Source: Terriglobia bacterium
GTDB lineage: Bacteria; Acidobacteriota; Terriglobia; JAIQFV01
Direction of reading: 5' to 3'
DNA length: 64,000 bases
Assembly: GCA_020073085.1 (NCBI GenBank)
Contig: JAIQFV010000012.1
Span: forward strand, 1 to 64,000
Part shown: one piece after another, positions 8,310 through 18,200 of the stretch
Position numbering within the stretch: the first letter of the stretch is position 1
Layout: every line of letters begins with the position of its first letter
Made by a program: the position numbers and the translations under genes
The notes under the pieces: generated by a model
What the model was told of the DNA's origin: nothing
Seen by the model: the letters and a program-made list of their open reading frames with translations, nothing else
The model's database searches: none

Positions 8310-9614
8310 ATGGCCTCAACGTATCTTTCACCGGGCGTCTATGTGGAGGAAGTGCCGCCTCTGGCACGACCTATCGCCGGGGTGGGCACGAGCACACCCG
8401 GCTTCATCGGCGTGATTCCCGATACCATCGAACTGCCTGCTTTGCCTCAAAAGACCGATGCGCCGGCGCTCATCGCGCAGGGCTACAAGTTCGTTGATTT
8501 TGCGGTGCCGGCCCCGGCAGCTCAACCGTACTTCATCTCCAGTTGGATGCAGTACACCAAACTGTTCGGGGATTATACGGGCGATTCCACGGCGGCGGCG
8601 ACGGCGGTTGCCAACCCGGCCGTGAATGCCGGTCAGCAGCACCTGGCGCACGCGGTGTTCGGATTTTTCGACAATGGCGGCACGGGCTGTTACGTTTGCC
8701 GTATCGCCTCCGAGGGGGACCTCAACAACGCGCTGCGGGCCTTTGCGGCGATTGATGCCATCGCCATGGTGGCGGCACCCGGCTTGACCGGGAGCACGAA
8801 CTACAGCGCGTTGATCTCACACTGCACCAATCTTCAGGACCGCGTGGCCATCCTGGATCCGGTCAGCACCGATGCGGGGACCGCCTTTGCCAGTGGTGAT
8901 TTCACCGGCTTGGAAAACCCCACGACCGCTAATCCGCCCGGCCTGCGCCCTCCCGATTCCGATTCGGCCGCGTTCTACTTCCCCTGGGTCCAGGTTTTTG
9001 ATCCCGCCAGCAGCTTGATACAGTCCAAGCAAACGCCGCCTGGCAACGGGTTGATCTATGTGCCGCCCAGCGGCCACATTGCAGGCATCTATGCGCGGAC
9101 CGACTCAACCCGCGGCGTCTACAAGGCGCCCGCCAACGAACCGGTCCTTGGCGCCACCGGATTGCGATGGGCCCTGGGCAAAGCGGACCAGGACCAGCTC
9201 AATCCCCCCGGGGTCAACCTTATCCGGTCATTGAACGGCGCCATCCGGGTCTGGGGGGGGCGCACCGTCGGCGGCGATGCGAACGGGAATTTCAAGTACA
9301 TCAGCACGCGACGTTTCTTCGATTTCCTGCGAAAGTCCATTGACCAGGGAACTCAGTTCGTTGTGTTTGAGCCCAACGGGCCGGCCCTGTGGCAACGCAT
9401 CGTCCGGTCGGTCAGCGATTTCTTGCTCAATCAATGGCGCACGGGGGCGCTTTTTGGCGATACCCCCAAGCAGGCGTTCTTCGTCAAATGCGATGCGGAC
9501 ACCAATCCGCCCGAGGTGCGCGAGGCCGGACAAGTGGTCACCGAAATCGGTGTCGCCATCGTCAAACCGGCCGAGTTCGTTATCTTCCGAATCCAGCAAA
9601 TGACCGGCGGGTAG
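8310..9614 (+). CDS. Contractile tail sheath protein
   Basis: The 434-residue protein opens with YLSPGVYVEEVP and ends with a region containing VVTEIGVAIVKPAEFVIFRI. Both are hallmarks of phage-type tail sheath proteins, whose termini link neighbouring subunits. A hairpin (8282-8294) and an AAAGGAGAA ribosome site precede the ATG. Only one sheath gene is present, whereas Afp and PVC carry three, so the particle should have a uniform sheath. The tube gene follows 101 bp downstream. Confidence 0.95.
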   Translation: MASTYLSPGVYVEEVPPLARPIAGVGTSTPGFIGVIPDTIELPALPQKTDAPALIAQGYKFVDFAVPAPAAQPYFISSWMQYTKLFGDYTGDSTAAATAVANPAVNAGQQHLAHAVFGFFDNGGTGCYVCRIASEGDLNNALRAFAAIDAIAMVAAPGLTGSTNYSALISHCTNLQDRVAILDPVSTDAGTAFASGDFTGLENPTTANPPGLRPPDSDSAAFYFPWVQVFDPASSLIQSKQTPPGNGLIYVPPSGHIAGIYARTDSTRGVYKAPANEPVLGATGLRWALGKADQDQLNPPGVNLIRSLNGAIRVWGGRTVGGDANGNFKYISTRRFFDFLRKSIDQGTQFVVFEPNGPALWQRIVRSVSDFLLNQWRTGALFGDTPKQAFFVKCDADTNPPEVREAGQVVTEIGVAIVKPAEFVIFRIQQMTGG

Positions 9615-9715
9615 GATCAGGCCGGCAGACGTCAACGGCGCTGCGGTCAACATGGGACCCGAGCTGAAGGGCGCGGGTCGGTACCTGAATAGAACCTAGA
9701 AAAGGAGGATGTTCG

Positions 9716-10141
9716 ATGGCAAGAGTGGATCCATACAGGAACTTTCGATTCCTCGTAGAGATTGATGGCATCGTCCAGGCCGGATTTTCGGAGTGCAGCG
9801 GTTTCGGCTCTAATGTCGAGGTCATTGAATATCGCGAGGGCGGTGATGCCACCACGGTGCGCAAACTGCCGGGAAAAGTAAGTTATCCGGACATCACTCT
9901 CAAGTGGGGGACCACCGATTCACGGGAACTCTATGACTGGCACCTGGCGGCAGTCAACGGACAGATTCAGCGCAAGAACGGTTCCATCATCCTGCAAGAC
10001 GATACCGGGCAGGAGAAAGTGCGCTGGAATTTCTTCAGCGCCTGGCCCAGCAAGTGGGACGGACCCGACTTCAACGCCAAAGGCAACGACGTGTCCGTTG
10101 ACTCCCTGACGGTCAGTTGCGAGAGGGTGGAACGCGCATGA
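9716..10141 (+). CDS. Tail tube protein (gp19 family, Afp1/Pvc1-like)
   Basis: The 141-residue protein starts RVDPYRNFRFLVEIDG and has VIEYREGGDATTVRKLPGK, the signature of the T4 gp19-like tube family used by eCIS. These subunits stack as hexamer rings to form the inner tube. A strong AAGGAGG at 9700-9706 precedes the ATG, as expected for a highly expressed structural gene. The stop overlaps the next start (ATGA at 10138-10141), which couples their translation. Confidence 0.95.
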   Translation: MARVDPYRNFRFLVEIDGIVQAGFSECSGFGSNVEVIEYREGGDATTVRKLPGKVSYPDITLKWGTTDSRELYDWHLAAVNGQIQRKNGSIILQDDTGQEKVRWNFFSAWPSKWDGPDFNAKGNDVSVDSLTVSCERVERA

Positions 10142-10509
10142 CCGCCTTTCCGACGGAATTTGAATTTGTCCTTCCCCGCGGATATGTGGATCCCGAAGGA
10201 AAAATCCATCGCGAAGGGATGATGCGACTGGCGACCGCGGCCGACGAAATTCTCCCGTTGAAGGATTCGCGTGTCCAGAGCAATCCGGCGTATCTGATCT
10301 GCATCCTCCTGGGCCGGGTGGTAACGCAACTGGGTTCACTGGACGCGATCAACCCGAAGGTGATCGAAGGACTGTTTGCCGGCGATCTCGCCTTCCTTCA
10401 GGACTTCTACAATCGCATCAACGGCAATGGAACCCGAACTCTTAAAGTCCTCTGCCCTCGCTGCCAGGAGGGTTTCGAGGTGGAGCCGGGACACCTGGGG
10501 GAATCTTAG
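10138..10509 (+). CDS. eCIS tail-assembly-chaperone-like protein
   Basis: From the coupled ATG at 10138 the protein has 123 residues: FEFVLPRGYVDPEGKIHREG, MMRLATAADEILPLKDSRV and LFAGDLAFLQDFYNRIN. Proteins of this type sit just after the tube gene in many eCIS clusters and are annotated as phage tail assembly proteins. Near the C terminus a CPRC pair could be half of a metal site. The frame ends at a TAG (10507-10509), and the next recognisable protein segment starts at once in the -1 frame. That resembles the gpG/gpGT arrangement of phage tail chaperones. Function is inferred from position and family. Confidence 0.75.
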   Translation: MTAFPTEFEFVLPRGYVDPEGKIHREGMMRLATAADEILPLKDSRVQSNPAYLICILLGRVVTQLGSLDAINPKVIEGLFAGDLAFLQDFYNRINGNGTRTLKVLCPRCQEGFEVEPGHLGES

Positions 10510-10664
10510 GCTACCCCCTCGGGCAGTTGTACGAGGAGGTGGCCTATATCGCTTATCACTTTCACTGGCCCCACGACCAGTTGCTGTCGCTCGAACACGC
10601 CGAACGGCGGCATTGGGTGAAAGAGATTGGGAAGATCAATTGCAAGATACGGGAAACGGCCTGA
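10500..10664 (+). CDS. DUF6760-like small eCIS protein, in the -1 frame of the preceding gene
   Basis: From about 10509 the frame reads GYPLGQLYEEVAYIAYHFHW and goes on HAERRHWVKEIGK to a TGA at 10662-10664. This is the short DUF6760-like segment found after the tail-assembly gene in many eCIS loci. No ATG, GTG or ribosome site lies in this frame before the conserved part; the first candidate start is a TTG at 10527 inside it. The run ctgggggaatctt at 10495-10507 offers a slip from ggg to ggg one base back. Expression may therefore need a -1 frameshift, re-initiation at the TAG, or an unusual start. A sequencing error is also possible. The start given is the edge of the open segment, not a known start codon. 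Confidence 0.6.
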   Translation, partial: GILGYPLGQLYEEVAYIAYHFHWPHDQLLSLEHAERRHWVKEIGKINCKIRETA

Positions 10665-10757
10665 TGAGACGATCGGCGCCCTGCCCTCCGGGCAGTCTGC
10701 CGGGCATTCGCTGATCAGCATAATCATCGCGCGCGTGGCGTATTTTGGGATTCGAAA

Positions 10758-11873
10758 ATGAACGAGGCACGAGCGTTGGGACAAAGAGTTGGGCAAAGCT
10801 CCCCCCTGCCATCCGGGGCTCGTACGCGTGTCTCCTGGCGCCCAGCTAATCTACACACGATTAATTCTATCCTCACAGAATCCTCCCGGCGTTCACACCT
10901 GTCCTTCGCCTCCGCGCAGCAAATCTTAACCTGGCATGAACAGTTTGCGAGGCGGGTCACACCCTGGGGGGGATGGCCGTCCTTGCCCTTGGAGTTCTCC
11001 CCGGAGAAATCGACCCGGGTGGATAAGGCACTCGACGGCGGGGAGATTCATTCCTTCACCGCGACGAGCGTCTCTTCGAAGGAAGCCGGAACGGCCCCAA
11101 CCGCCGACCGACCGTCGCCATTGTGGCCGCGTCTCATCCCGTCGAGACCGCCGGTTCGATTTGCCATCTTGCGCCCGCCTCGTGCGGGCGACGGCAACCC
11201 TCCACGAAGTGAGTTTGATGGCGGGCGAAGCATGTTTCCATCTAGGAGCGGTGATTTTGGTTTGTACCGGGACGAGGGCAGCGGCGCAAGGTTGCCGCTT
11301 GCTCCGCCGCGCAGCGTGCAAAGCGACTCTATACCGCCGGAGTCCCTCAACGAGACGAAGCAAGCATCCTGGCTGCCCCCTCGCATCACGCCTTTCGAGC
11401 CCCGGATCATCCTGAGTGCTTCCACCTCCCCTCGACATGAAGTGCGCGGTGGTTATCCCACTATCACCTCCTGGCCCGCCCTGCTATCCAAAACTGAGAC
11501 TTTCAGGGCCAAGCCGGAGACCGAGCCAACCCGGGTAGAAGTCGTCGAAGCACCCATTCAGCAGACTCTTGAACTGTCAAACCCAGAGAGCCCGAACGGG
11601 GCAATCCAGAAGCTGATTGAGCGAACGGTCCTGCCCGTACCCTTGCCCGGGATGGAATTGAGATTGACGCGGCGTGGCCGGCAAGATGCTGACCCTGAGG
11701 ACAAAACCTACGATGCGCGGGAGCGTCCGCCCCAGCCCGACGCGCGGTCGCCCCTCCCGCCGTCCGCACCTCCGGAGAGGTTGCCTCTCGACCTGAATGC
11801 CGTGGCTGAGAAGGTTTATCAAACCCTGATGCGCCGTCAGCAACGGGAGCGTGAGAGGAGGGGTTTGTACTGA
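10758..11873 (+). CDS. Proline/arginine-rich eCIS linker protein with conserved C-terminal helix
   Basis: The frame encodes 371 residues, mostly low-complexity and rich in Pro, Arg and Ser, likely disordered. Only the C terminus is familiar: LDLNAVAEKVYQTLMRRQQR followed by ERERRGLY, an amphipathic helix that ends small proteins at this place in other eCIS clusters. The start at 10758 is the first ATG and uncertain; the true N terminus may lie further in. It overlaps the next gene by one base at 11873. It sits near the baseplate genes but does not look like a tape measure, since no long helical repeats are present. Confidence 0.6.
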   Translation: MNEARALGQRVGQSSPLPSGARTRVSWRPANLHTINSILTESSRRSHLSFASAQQILTWHEQFARRVTPWGGWPSLPLEFSPEKSTRVDKALDGGEIHSFTATSVSSKEAGTAPTADRPSPLWPRLIPSRPPVRFAILRPPRAGDGNPPRSEFDGGRSMFPSRSGDFGLYRDEGSGARLPLAPPRSVQSDSIPPESLNETKQASWLPPRITPFEPRIILSASTSPRHEVRGGYPTITSWPALLSKTETFRAKPETEPTRVEVVEAPIQQTLELSNPESPNGAIQKLIERTVLPVPLPGMELRLTRRGRQDADPEDKTYDARERPPQPDARSPLPPSAPPERLPLDLNAVAEKVYQTLMRRQQRERERRGLY

Positions 11874-12499
11874 TGGCCCTGATGAAAGCACTCATCATCA
11901 ATAAGGACGCCCCGATTCCCATTCCGATCCCGGTGCAGTTCAATCCGCCGCAGTATCAACTGCAGAAGACCAATCAGTACGCCGAGGTGGGCATCCCGGG
12001 GCTGGGCTCCTCGCTCCTTCAATTTGTGAAAGGCAGCGCGCAAACCCTGACGATGGAATTGTTCTTTGACACCACGGATCTGGGGCTTGACGTGCGCGCG
12101 CTGACCAGCCTGGTCCTCGCCCTCACGGACGTGAATTCCGACACGCATGCTCCTCCCCGCCTGCTTTTTGTGTGGGGTTCGATGATATTCCCGTGCGTGC
12201 TCGAGGGCGTGACACAAACCTTTGAGTACTTCAATCCGATCGGGATGCCGCTTCGGGCGAGATTGAACGTCACGCTCAAAGGCTACGACCTGCTCGAAGA
12301 TTTGTTGTCGAGCATTCCGCTGTTATCCGCCGATCGCACCAAGCAACGCATCTTCAAGACCGGCGACACCTTGCAGGGCATTGCGGCGCAGGAGTACGGC
12401 GATTCGAGCCAGTGGCGTCCCATCGCCCAGGCGAACGGCCTGGACAACCCGCTGACGGTTCCTGCGGGAAAAGGGTTGATCATTCCGGTGCTCACTTAA
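11873..12499 (+). CDS. eCIS baseplate/tube-initiator protein with LysM (Afp7/Pvc7-like)
   Basis: The 208-residue protein has an N-terminal CIS-tube-like domain (about 1-145) with PVQFNPPQYQLQKTNQYAEV and TLTMELFFDTTD. A LysM-type domain follows (about 160-206): IFKTGDTLQGIAAQEYGDSS. In Afp and PVC particles the equivalent protein joins the inner tube to the spike hub; the LysM part corresponds to T4 gp53. The start overlaps the preceding stop by one base, so the two are probably translated together. Confidence 0.85.
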   Translation: MALMKALIINKDAPIPIPIPVQFNPPQYQLQKTNQYAEVGIPGLGSSLLQFVKGSAQTLTMELFFDTTDLGLDVRALTSLVLALTDVNSDTHAPPRLLFVWGSMIFPCVLEGVTQTFEYFNPIGMPLRARLNVTLKGYDLLEDLLSSIPLLSADRTKQRIFKTGDTLQGIAAQEYGDSSQWRPIAQANGLDNPLTVPAGKGLIIPVLT

Positions 12500-12529
12500 G
12501 GAATTCCGCGTCCCAAGGGTTTCGGAGGT

Positions 12530-13612
12530 ATGACGGCAGTGGCCAGTGCATTGTCCATTTTCCCTGATGTCTATGTGCCCACATTCGAGATCAAGGTGGG
12601 AGGCATTCCGCTTGAGGCTGCAATGGCCAAGACCATCCTCGAGGTCAGCGTAACGGAGCACATGAACCCGCCCTCCGAGTTCAGCTTCCGCCTGAATGAC
12701 CCGACGCTCAAATTCATCAACAAAACGGCGGGTGTCTTCGTGGAGGGCACGCGGGTGGAGATTGCCCTCGGTTATGTCGGCAACACCGAAAAAATGATCG
12801 TAGGAGAGATTACCGAACTGACGGCGGAATTCCCTGACAGCGGACCGGCCACGCTGGAGGTCTATGGGGGCGACTTGCTGTCCCGGTTGACGCGTGGAAC
12901 ATCGGGCCGCCGGTTTGGGGAGGCCACCTCTGACGGGGCAGCGGCCGACAGCGACATTGTTACCAAGGTTGCCCAGGAGATGAACCTGACGGCGTCCGTG
13001 GACGTCCTCTCCCCGCGCGCCGCCTCCCGGGTCCAGAACCATGTCACCAATCTCGCCTTCCTTGAAAGCCTGGCCGAAGCGAATGACTGTACCCTCTGGG
13101 TAGAAGGCGATTTGCTGCACTTTGAGCGCCAGGCCCCCGCAGCGGGCACGGTTCAATTGGAGTGGGGAAAAACCCTGATGAGCTTTTCCCCCCGGCTGAG
13201 CACGGCGGGGCAGGTCAATGCCGTGGAGGTGCGGGGCTGGGATCCCGTTCAGAGACAAAGCATCTCGGGCCGGGCTCCGCGCGAGAGTTCGGTGAATTCC
13301 AACCTGGCACCTTCAGGGCAGCAGCAAATCGCCCGCGGCGCCGGGGGACAGTCGGAACTGGTCATCCAGGATGCTTCGGCCTCCTCTACCCAGGAAGCGG
13401 AAGCCCGCGCCGACAAGATTCTCTCGGAGTTGCAGCAAGGGCTCATCACCGGTAATGGAACGTCGGTCGGAAGACCCGACATACATGCGGGCACCCTTCT
13501 TGATTTACGCGGGATCGGACGCTTTGAGGGAAATTACGTGGTCCGCCGGGTGACACACACGGTGGGAGGGAATGGTTACCAATCCTCTTTTGACGTGACC
13601 CTGCAGGTTTAA
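12530..13612 (+). CDS. Phage late-control gpD-like baseplate hub protein
   Basis: The 360-residue protein carries VYVPTFEIKVGGIPLEAAMA at the start and, from about residue 155, a second half containing FLESLAEANDCTLWVEGD. This is the gpD / VgrG N-terminal hub fold that builds the ring at the base of the spike. In Afp and PVC one protein (Afp8) combines the hub with an OB-fold spike. Here the spike part is the next gene, five bases downstream, so the hub and spike are split. Confidence 0.9.
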   Translation: MTAVASALSIFPDVYVPTFEIKVGGIPLEAAMAKTILEVSVTEHMNPPSEFSFRLNDPTLKFINKTAGVFVEGTRVEIALGYVGNTEKMIVGEITELTAEFPDSGPATLEVYGGDLLSRLTRGTSGRRFGEATSDGAAADSDIVTKVAQEMNLTASVDVLSPRAASRVQNHVTNLAFLESLAEANDCTLWVEGDLLHFERQAPAAGTVQLEWGKTLMSFSPRLSTAGQVNAVEVRGWDPVQRQSISGRAPRESSVNSNLAPSGQQQIARGAGGQSELVIQDASASSTQEAEARADKILSELQQGLITGNGTSVGRPDIHAGTLLDLRGIGRFEGNYVVRRVTHTVGGNGYQSSFDVTLQV

Positions 13613-13617
13613 GCACG

Positions 13618-14250
13618 ATGGATCTATTCGCCCATCTGGAATCTTCGGAGCGCCTTCGCGTCTATGGCGTTGCCATCGCCATTGTCCTGGACAACAAGGA
13701 TCCCCAGGGAATGGGTCGGGTCAAAGTCCGGCTCCCAGGACTCCTCGACGACGATTCCGGTTTGTGGGCGCGCATCGCCACACTCATGGCGGGGAAAGAC
13801 CGCGGGACCTTCTTTCTGCCGGAAACCGATGATGAGGTGCTGGTGGCGTTTGAGCATGGCGACGTTTCGCGCCCCTACATCCTGGGGGCGCTGTGGAACG
13901 GGAAGGACACCCCCCCCGATACAAACGCCGACGGGAAGAACAATCTGCGCTTCATTAAATCGCGCAGCGGTCATTTGATCCGTCTGGACGACAGCGACGG
14001 CAAGGAGAAGATCGAGATCATTGATAAGAGCGGCAACAACAGCATCACGATTGACACGGCGAACAAGACGATCACCATCACGTCCGCACAAGACATCACC
14101 CTGGACGCCTCGCAGGGAAAGATCAAGCTGAGTGCACAGAACATTGAGCTTTCCTCCACGGCTGACACCAAGATCCAGGCACAGGGACAAATGACCCTCT
14201 CTGCTTCGGCGACTACAACGATCAAAGGGTCGACGGTGAATATCAATTGA
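13618..14250 (+). CDS. Baseplate assembly protein V-like spike (OB fold plus beta-helix)
   Basis: Residues about 15-100 form the gpV/VgrG OB fold: VYGVAIAIVLDNKDPQGMGR, VKVRLPGLLDDDSGLWARI and FLPETDDEVLVAFEHGD. From about 110 on, short repeats such as ITIDTANKTITITSAQDI and MTLSASATTTIKGSTVNIN indicate a trimeric beta-helix needle. With the gpD-like gene upstream it replaces the fused Afp8-type spike. The PAAR gene downstream would cap its tip. Confidence 0.92.
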   Translation: MDLFAHLESSERLRVYGVAIAIVLDNKDPQGMGRVKVRLPGLLDDDSGLWARIATLMAGKDRGTFFLPETDDEVLVAFEHGDVSRPYILGALWNGKDTPPDTNADGKNNLRFIKSRSGHLIRLDDSDGKEKIEIIDKSGNNSITIDTANKTITITSAQDITLDASQGKIKLSAQNIELSSTADTKIQAQGQMTLSASATTTIKGSTVNIN

Positions 14251-14379
14251 ACCGGGACTCCAGGACCGGGTTGGACTTGGAGGGGTAGGGATGAATCGGC
14301 CGAAAGATTCGACGTGGCGTCGATGAACTGCCGTCATCCTCGCTCTTGATGGGTTTACCAATAGAAGGGGATGAGCGCG

Positions 14380-14766
14380 ATGGGCATGCCCGCAGCAAAG
14401 CAGGGCGATCAGGTGATGGCGACCGACATGCATATGATTCAGCCGCCCGGCACGGCGCCTCCCGTTCTCACGCCGCACCCCTTTGCCGGTCTGATTGACG
14501 GCGGACTGAGCAGCGATGTCAAAATCATGGGAATGCCCGCCGCGACAATGAACAGCACCGCCTCCAACACGCCGGCGCATGTGCCCATAGGGGGGACTTT
14601 TGTGAATCCCCCCACCAACCGCGCGACCATTGTCATGGCCAGTGCGACGGTGATGATTAATGGCAAAGGCGCCGTGCGCAATGGCGATACCGCGAAGACA
14701 TGCAACGATCCCGCCGAATTGCCAGTGGGGACGATCGTCGCAGTGGGTACCGTCATGATCGGGTAG
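14380..14766 (+). CDS. PAAR-type spike tip protein (Afp10/Pvc10-like)
   Basis: This is a 128-residue protein if started at ATG 14380, which has AGAAGGGG at 14363-14370 nine bases upstream; the ATG at 14371 lies directly against that site. It begins MGMPAAKQGDQVMATDMHMI and holds Gly-, Pro- and Ala-rich strands with TVMINGKGAVRNGD, as in PAAR and PAAR-like tips that sharpen the spike. Some PAAR proteins carry effectors, but this one has no extra domain. Confidence 0.85.
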   Translation: MGMPAAKQGDQVMATDMHMIQPPGTAPPVLTPHPFAGLIDGGLSSDVKIMGMPAATMNSTASNTPAHVPIGGTFVNPPTNRATIVMASATVMINGKGAVRNGDTAKTCNDPAELPVGTIVAVGTVMIG

Positions 14767-14848
14767 ACGATTCGAATGGCGGGGCGAAGCACGTCGTGCC
14801 TCCTCGGCCGGCACGGCGCGCCCGCCTCGCTGTGGAGAGGACCCTTCT

Positions 14849-15265
14849 ATGGACAACAATTCGAGTGAAGGCAAAGGCTTCCTGGGAACCGGGATGACAT
14901 TCCCGCTCCAGGTGGATGGCCAGGGGCACATCGCGATGAACTCCTTTGAAAATCATGTCCGCCAGTCGATCCTCTTGATTGTACAGACGGCGCGGGGCGA
15001 GCGCCTCATGCGGTCTGACTTTGGCGCCGGGCTGTTCGATCAGGTGTTCGCGCCCCTCAACACCACGACCACATCGCTCCTCGCTCATGATGTCAAGGAG
15101 GCGCTGATCCGGTTTGAGCCAAGAATCGAAGTCCTTGATGTCGCGGTCACGGCGGATGCCCAGCGCGAAGACGTCCTGCTCATCGATGTCCAGTACCGGG
15201 TGCGCCGCACCGACACGCAATTCAACGTTGTCTATCCATTCTTTCTTCAAAAGGGAATACTCTGA
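14849..15265 (+). CDS. gp25-family baseplate wedge protein (Afp9/Pvc9-like)
   Basis: The 138-residue protein contains SFENHVRQSILLIVQTARGE and RLMRSDFGAGLFDQVFAPL, the core of the GPW/gp25 family. Its E-R-x-M-x-x-x-F-G signature is clear. gp25 joins the sheath to the baseplate wedges and primes sheath polymerisation. The stop overlaps the next start by one base, which ties it to the giant J-like protein, its direct partner in known baseplates. Confidence 0.93.
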   Translation: MDNNSSEGKGFLGTGMTFPLQVDGQGHIAMNSFENHVRQSILLIVQTARGERLMRSDFGAGLFDQVFAPLNTTTTSLLAHDVKEALIRFEPRIEVLDVAVTADAQREDVLLIDVQYRVRRTDTQFNVVYPFFLQKGIL

Positions 15266-18200
15266 TGGCGCTGCGCGGGCCTCTTCTAGACGGCCGCTCA
15301 CTTCAGGATATTTTGAACCGGCTCCAGCAATTGACGTCGGCCCAGGTGCCGGAATGGACCCCCCCGCCCGAAGGCGATGCCGGGACGATGCTTCAGCGGA
15401 TCTACGCGCGCTTGCTTGAACTGGCACTTCAGCGGCTCAATGCAGTGCCTGAAAAAAACCTTCTGGCTTTCCTCGATGCCACCGGCGTGAGTCTGATCCC
15501 GCCCTCTCCCGCCCGCGCGCCGCTCACCTTCTCGCTCGCGGCGGGCACGCCTCCGACCCGCGTGCCCAAGGGGATCCAAGCGGGGACTCAGCCCAGCGGG
15601 CAGCTTCCGGCCACTATTTTTGAGACCGATGACGATCTCACCGTCCTCCCGGCGCAACTAACGATGGGTTTGACTCTTGATCCGGTGTGGGATCGCTTTG
15701 CCGACTTGACCGCGACGATGGCGGGACAGTATGCCGCCGGATTTACGCCTTTTGTCGGCACCGATGCACTCCCCCACATTCTTTATCTGGGCGATGAGGC
15801 CCTGTTTGAGTTCACACGGCCGGCGATGATTACCCTGAATGCGAACTGGCAGAGCGGGCAATCCTCATCGCAAGTCGCAAAATTCTTCCAGCAGTTGTCT
15901 TATCGATATCAAACGCAGGGGCAGACCCAAACCCTCTCCGCCCCACCCGTTGTCAATGTCTCCGGCACTGCCGTCCAGGTTTCATTCCCCCTGGCCGATC
16001 CGGTGGATCTCGAAACGATCGGGCGCATTGGACTGGCACAAAGCCTCGCCAGCCGCTGGGTGCAGCTCGTGCTCACCACCCCTTTCCCCGATGCCTGGGT
16101 GGCCCATGATCTACGGCTGAGCAGTCTCGCCTTAACCATCAGCAACGCCCAACCCTTCCTGCCCGATCTTGCTTTTGCAAACAGTGCCCCGCTGGATGTG
16201 ACCAAGGATTTTCTGCCTTTCAGCGCCGTACCGAAAGTCGGAGATGCATTCTATATCGGAAGCCGTGAGGCGTTCGCCAAACCCAATTCGACCGTTACGT
16301 TGAATGTGAATCTGAAGCCCGCAGATCCTCCGGTTCTGGCCTGGGAGTACTGGGATTCCGATGCAAACGCCTGGACAGGCCTTCCGCGGAGCAGCCTCAC
16401 CGACACGACAGGCGGCAACACGATCAATCTGACTCGATCGGGCACGATTTCGATGCTCGTCCCGGCAGCCGTGCCGAAACGCGGCCCCACCGGGGGCGCC
16501 GCCGCGTGGAGCAACCTCTATCTGCGCGTCCGTCTGACCAGCGGGAGATATCGCGGCTCCCCACGAATCACAAAGTTTCAGTTTGTCGATTCCTCCGCAC
16601 TCAAGCTCGCCGCGAAAGCGGGTGAGGTGAAGATCGCGGTGGCGAATCCTAGCCTGGCGGCACAAGGGCAGGTGCTCCTGGTGGAGCAGGAACCTGTGAT
16701 GGTCACCGGGGGCAGTGGCATGACACTGAACGTGACGCCTGCCCTGCTTAATGACCACGCCGCGGGAGCGAAAGTCCAAGTCCGTGCGATTCAGCCGCTC
16801 ACGACATTGAGCCTGGCTGTGGACAGCTCAGGCAACTCTGCCCCGCTGATCAAGGTGACGAGCGCACTGGGGATCAATGCGAATGATGTTTTGCTGCTGG
16901 ACGACGAGTTTGCTCCCGAGTTTGTCACGGTCAAAAGTGTCACGGACGCCAACACCGTTGTCCTCCAAACAATGACCCGCTTCAGCCATGCTGCAAACGT
17001 CAGCGTGTCCCGCGTGGCCCCGCTCAGTTTGTTCGGATTCGCTGATGACGATTGGGTGGATTTCTCGGAACCGTTCACCCCTTTTGGGATCAACCCGGGC
17101 CCGGGCGACATGTTCAATTTCGAGACCTTTGCGGGCTTCTTTGCGACGATGGTCGCTTTCAGCCTGGAGGCAACAGATACCGGGACCACCAGCACCCCGA
17201 TGGCAACAGGCGTCCAGTTCCGCGATCATGCGAAGCTGGATCTCAGTTCGAGTCCAAAGATGAGTCTGGGTTCAATCGTCGGGACGAAGATCGGCACCGG
17301 CGGCATCGTCGTCGGAATCAATACGAATCCGTTTATTGTCTTCCCGGTCTCCATCAATCCGCTGATGCGAATCAATATCAACGTCGCACTGGATATGATT
17401 CTGCCCCCGATCGAGCTCCAGTGGGAGTTTCTGGGTGCCAACGGCTGGCAGTCTTTCACTCCCACCGACAATTCCAACAACCTCCGCAACGAGGGACTGA
17501 GCACCATCGTGCTTCCCCCCACTGCGCCGGTCCAGGCGGAGGTGAACGGGCAGAAGAGTTACTGGGTACGCGTGCGGATCACCAGCGGGGATTACGGTAT
17601 TCCAGTCGACTATGTCGCGGTGGATCCCTCGGATCCCTCGAAGGGTTTTCAGGTCAATCCCGGCACCGGCAATGTCGACCCGCCTGTCATCACAGACCTG
17701 TCCCTCAATTACCAGGCCCAACGCGGGCCAACCCTGGTGACGCAAAACAGCTTCCTCTTCGCCGATCAAACCTCGCAAGCCGGCACGGGTTTTGTCCCCT
17801 TTGTCGCGGCCCCGGACCTGATCCCGCAGATCTACGCCGATCCCGAGCCGGCGTTCTACCTTGCGTTTGACGCCATGTTCCCGGAACAACCGGTCCGCTT
17901 GTACGTGAGTACCACGCCCCGCGCCTTTGCAGGGAGCGTGGTCAAGGAAACCCGAGCCGCTCCCCTGCCCTCCTCACAACTCCCGCCGCTGCGCTGGGAA
18001 TATTTTAATGGGACCGCCTGGCGGCAGCTTACCGTCATTGACCTGACCAATAATTTTACGGAATCAGGCAGCATCGAGTTCCTGACACCTCCCGACATCG
18101 CCCTGTTGGCCAAATTTGACCTCGTACCGAGCTATTGGATTCGTGCCCGCTCCTCCCAGAATGACCCGCTCCTCACGCAACATTTGCTCGGCGTTTTCCT

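Noticed and set aside
13624-14931. Long minus-strand ORF (435 codons) opposite the gpV-like and PAAR genes
   Set aside because: It is the reverse reading of two clear spike genes, with Arg/His-rich, feature-free sequence.
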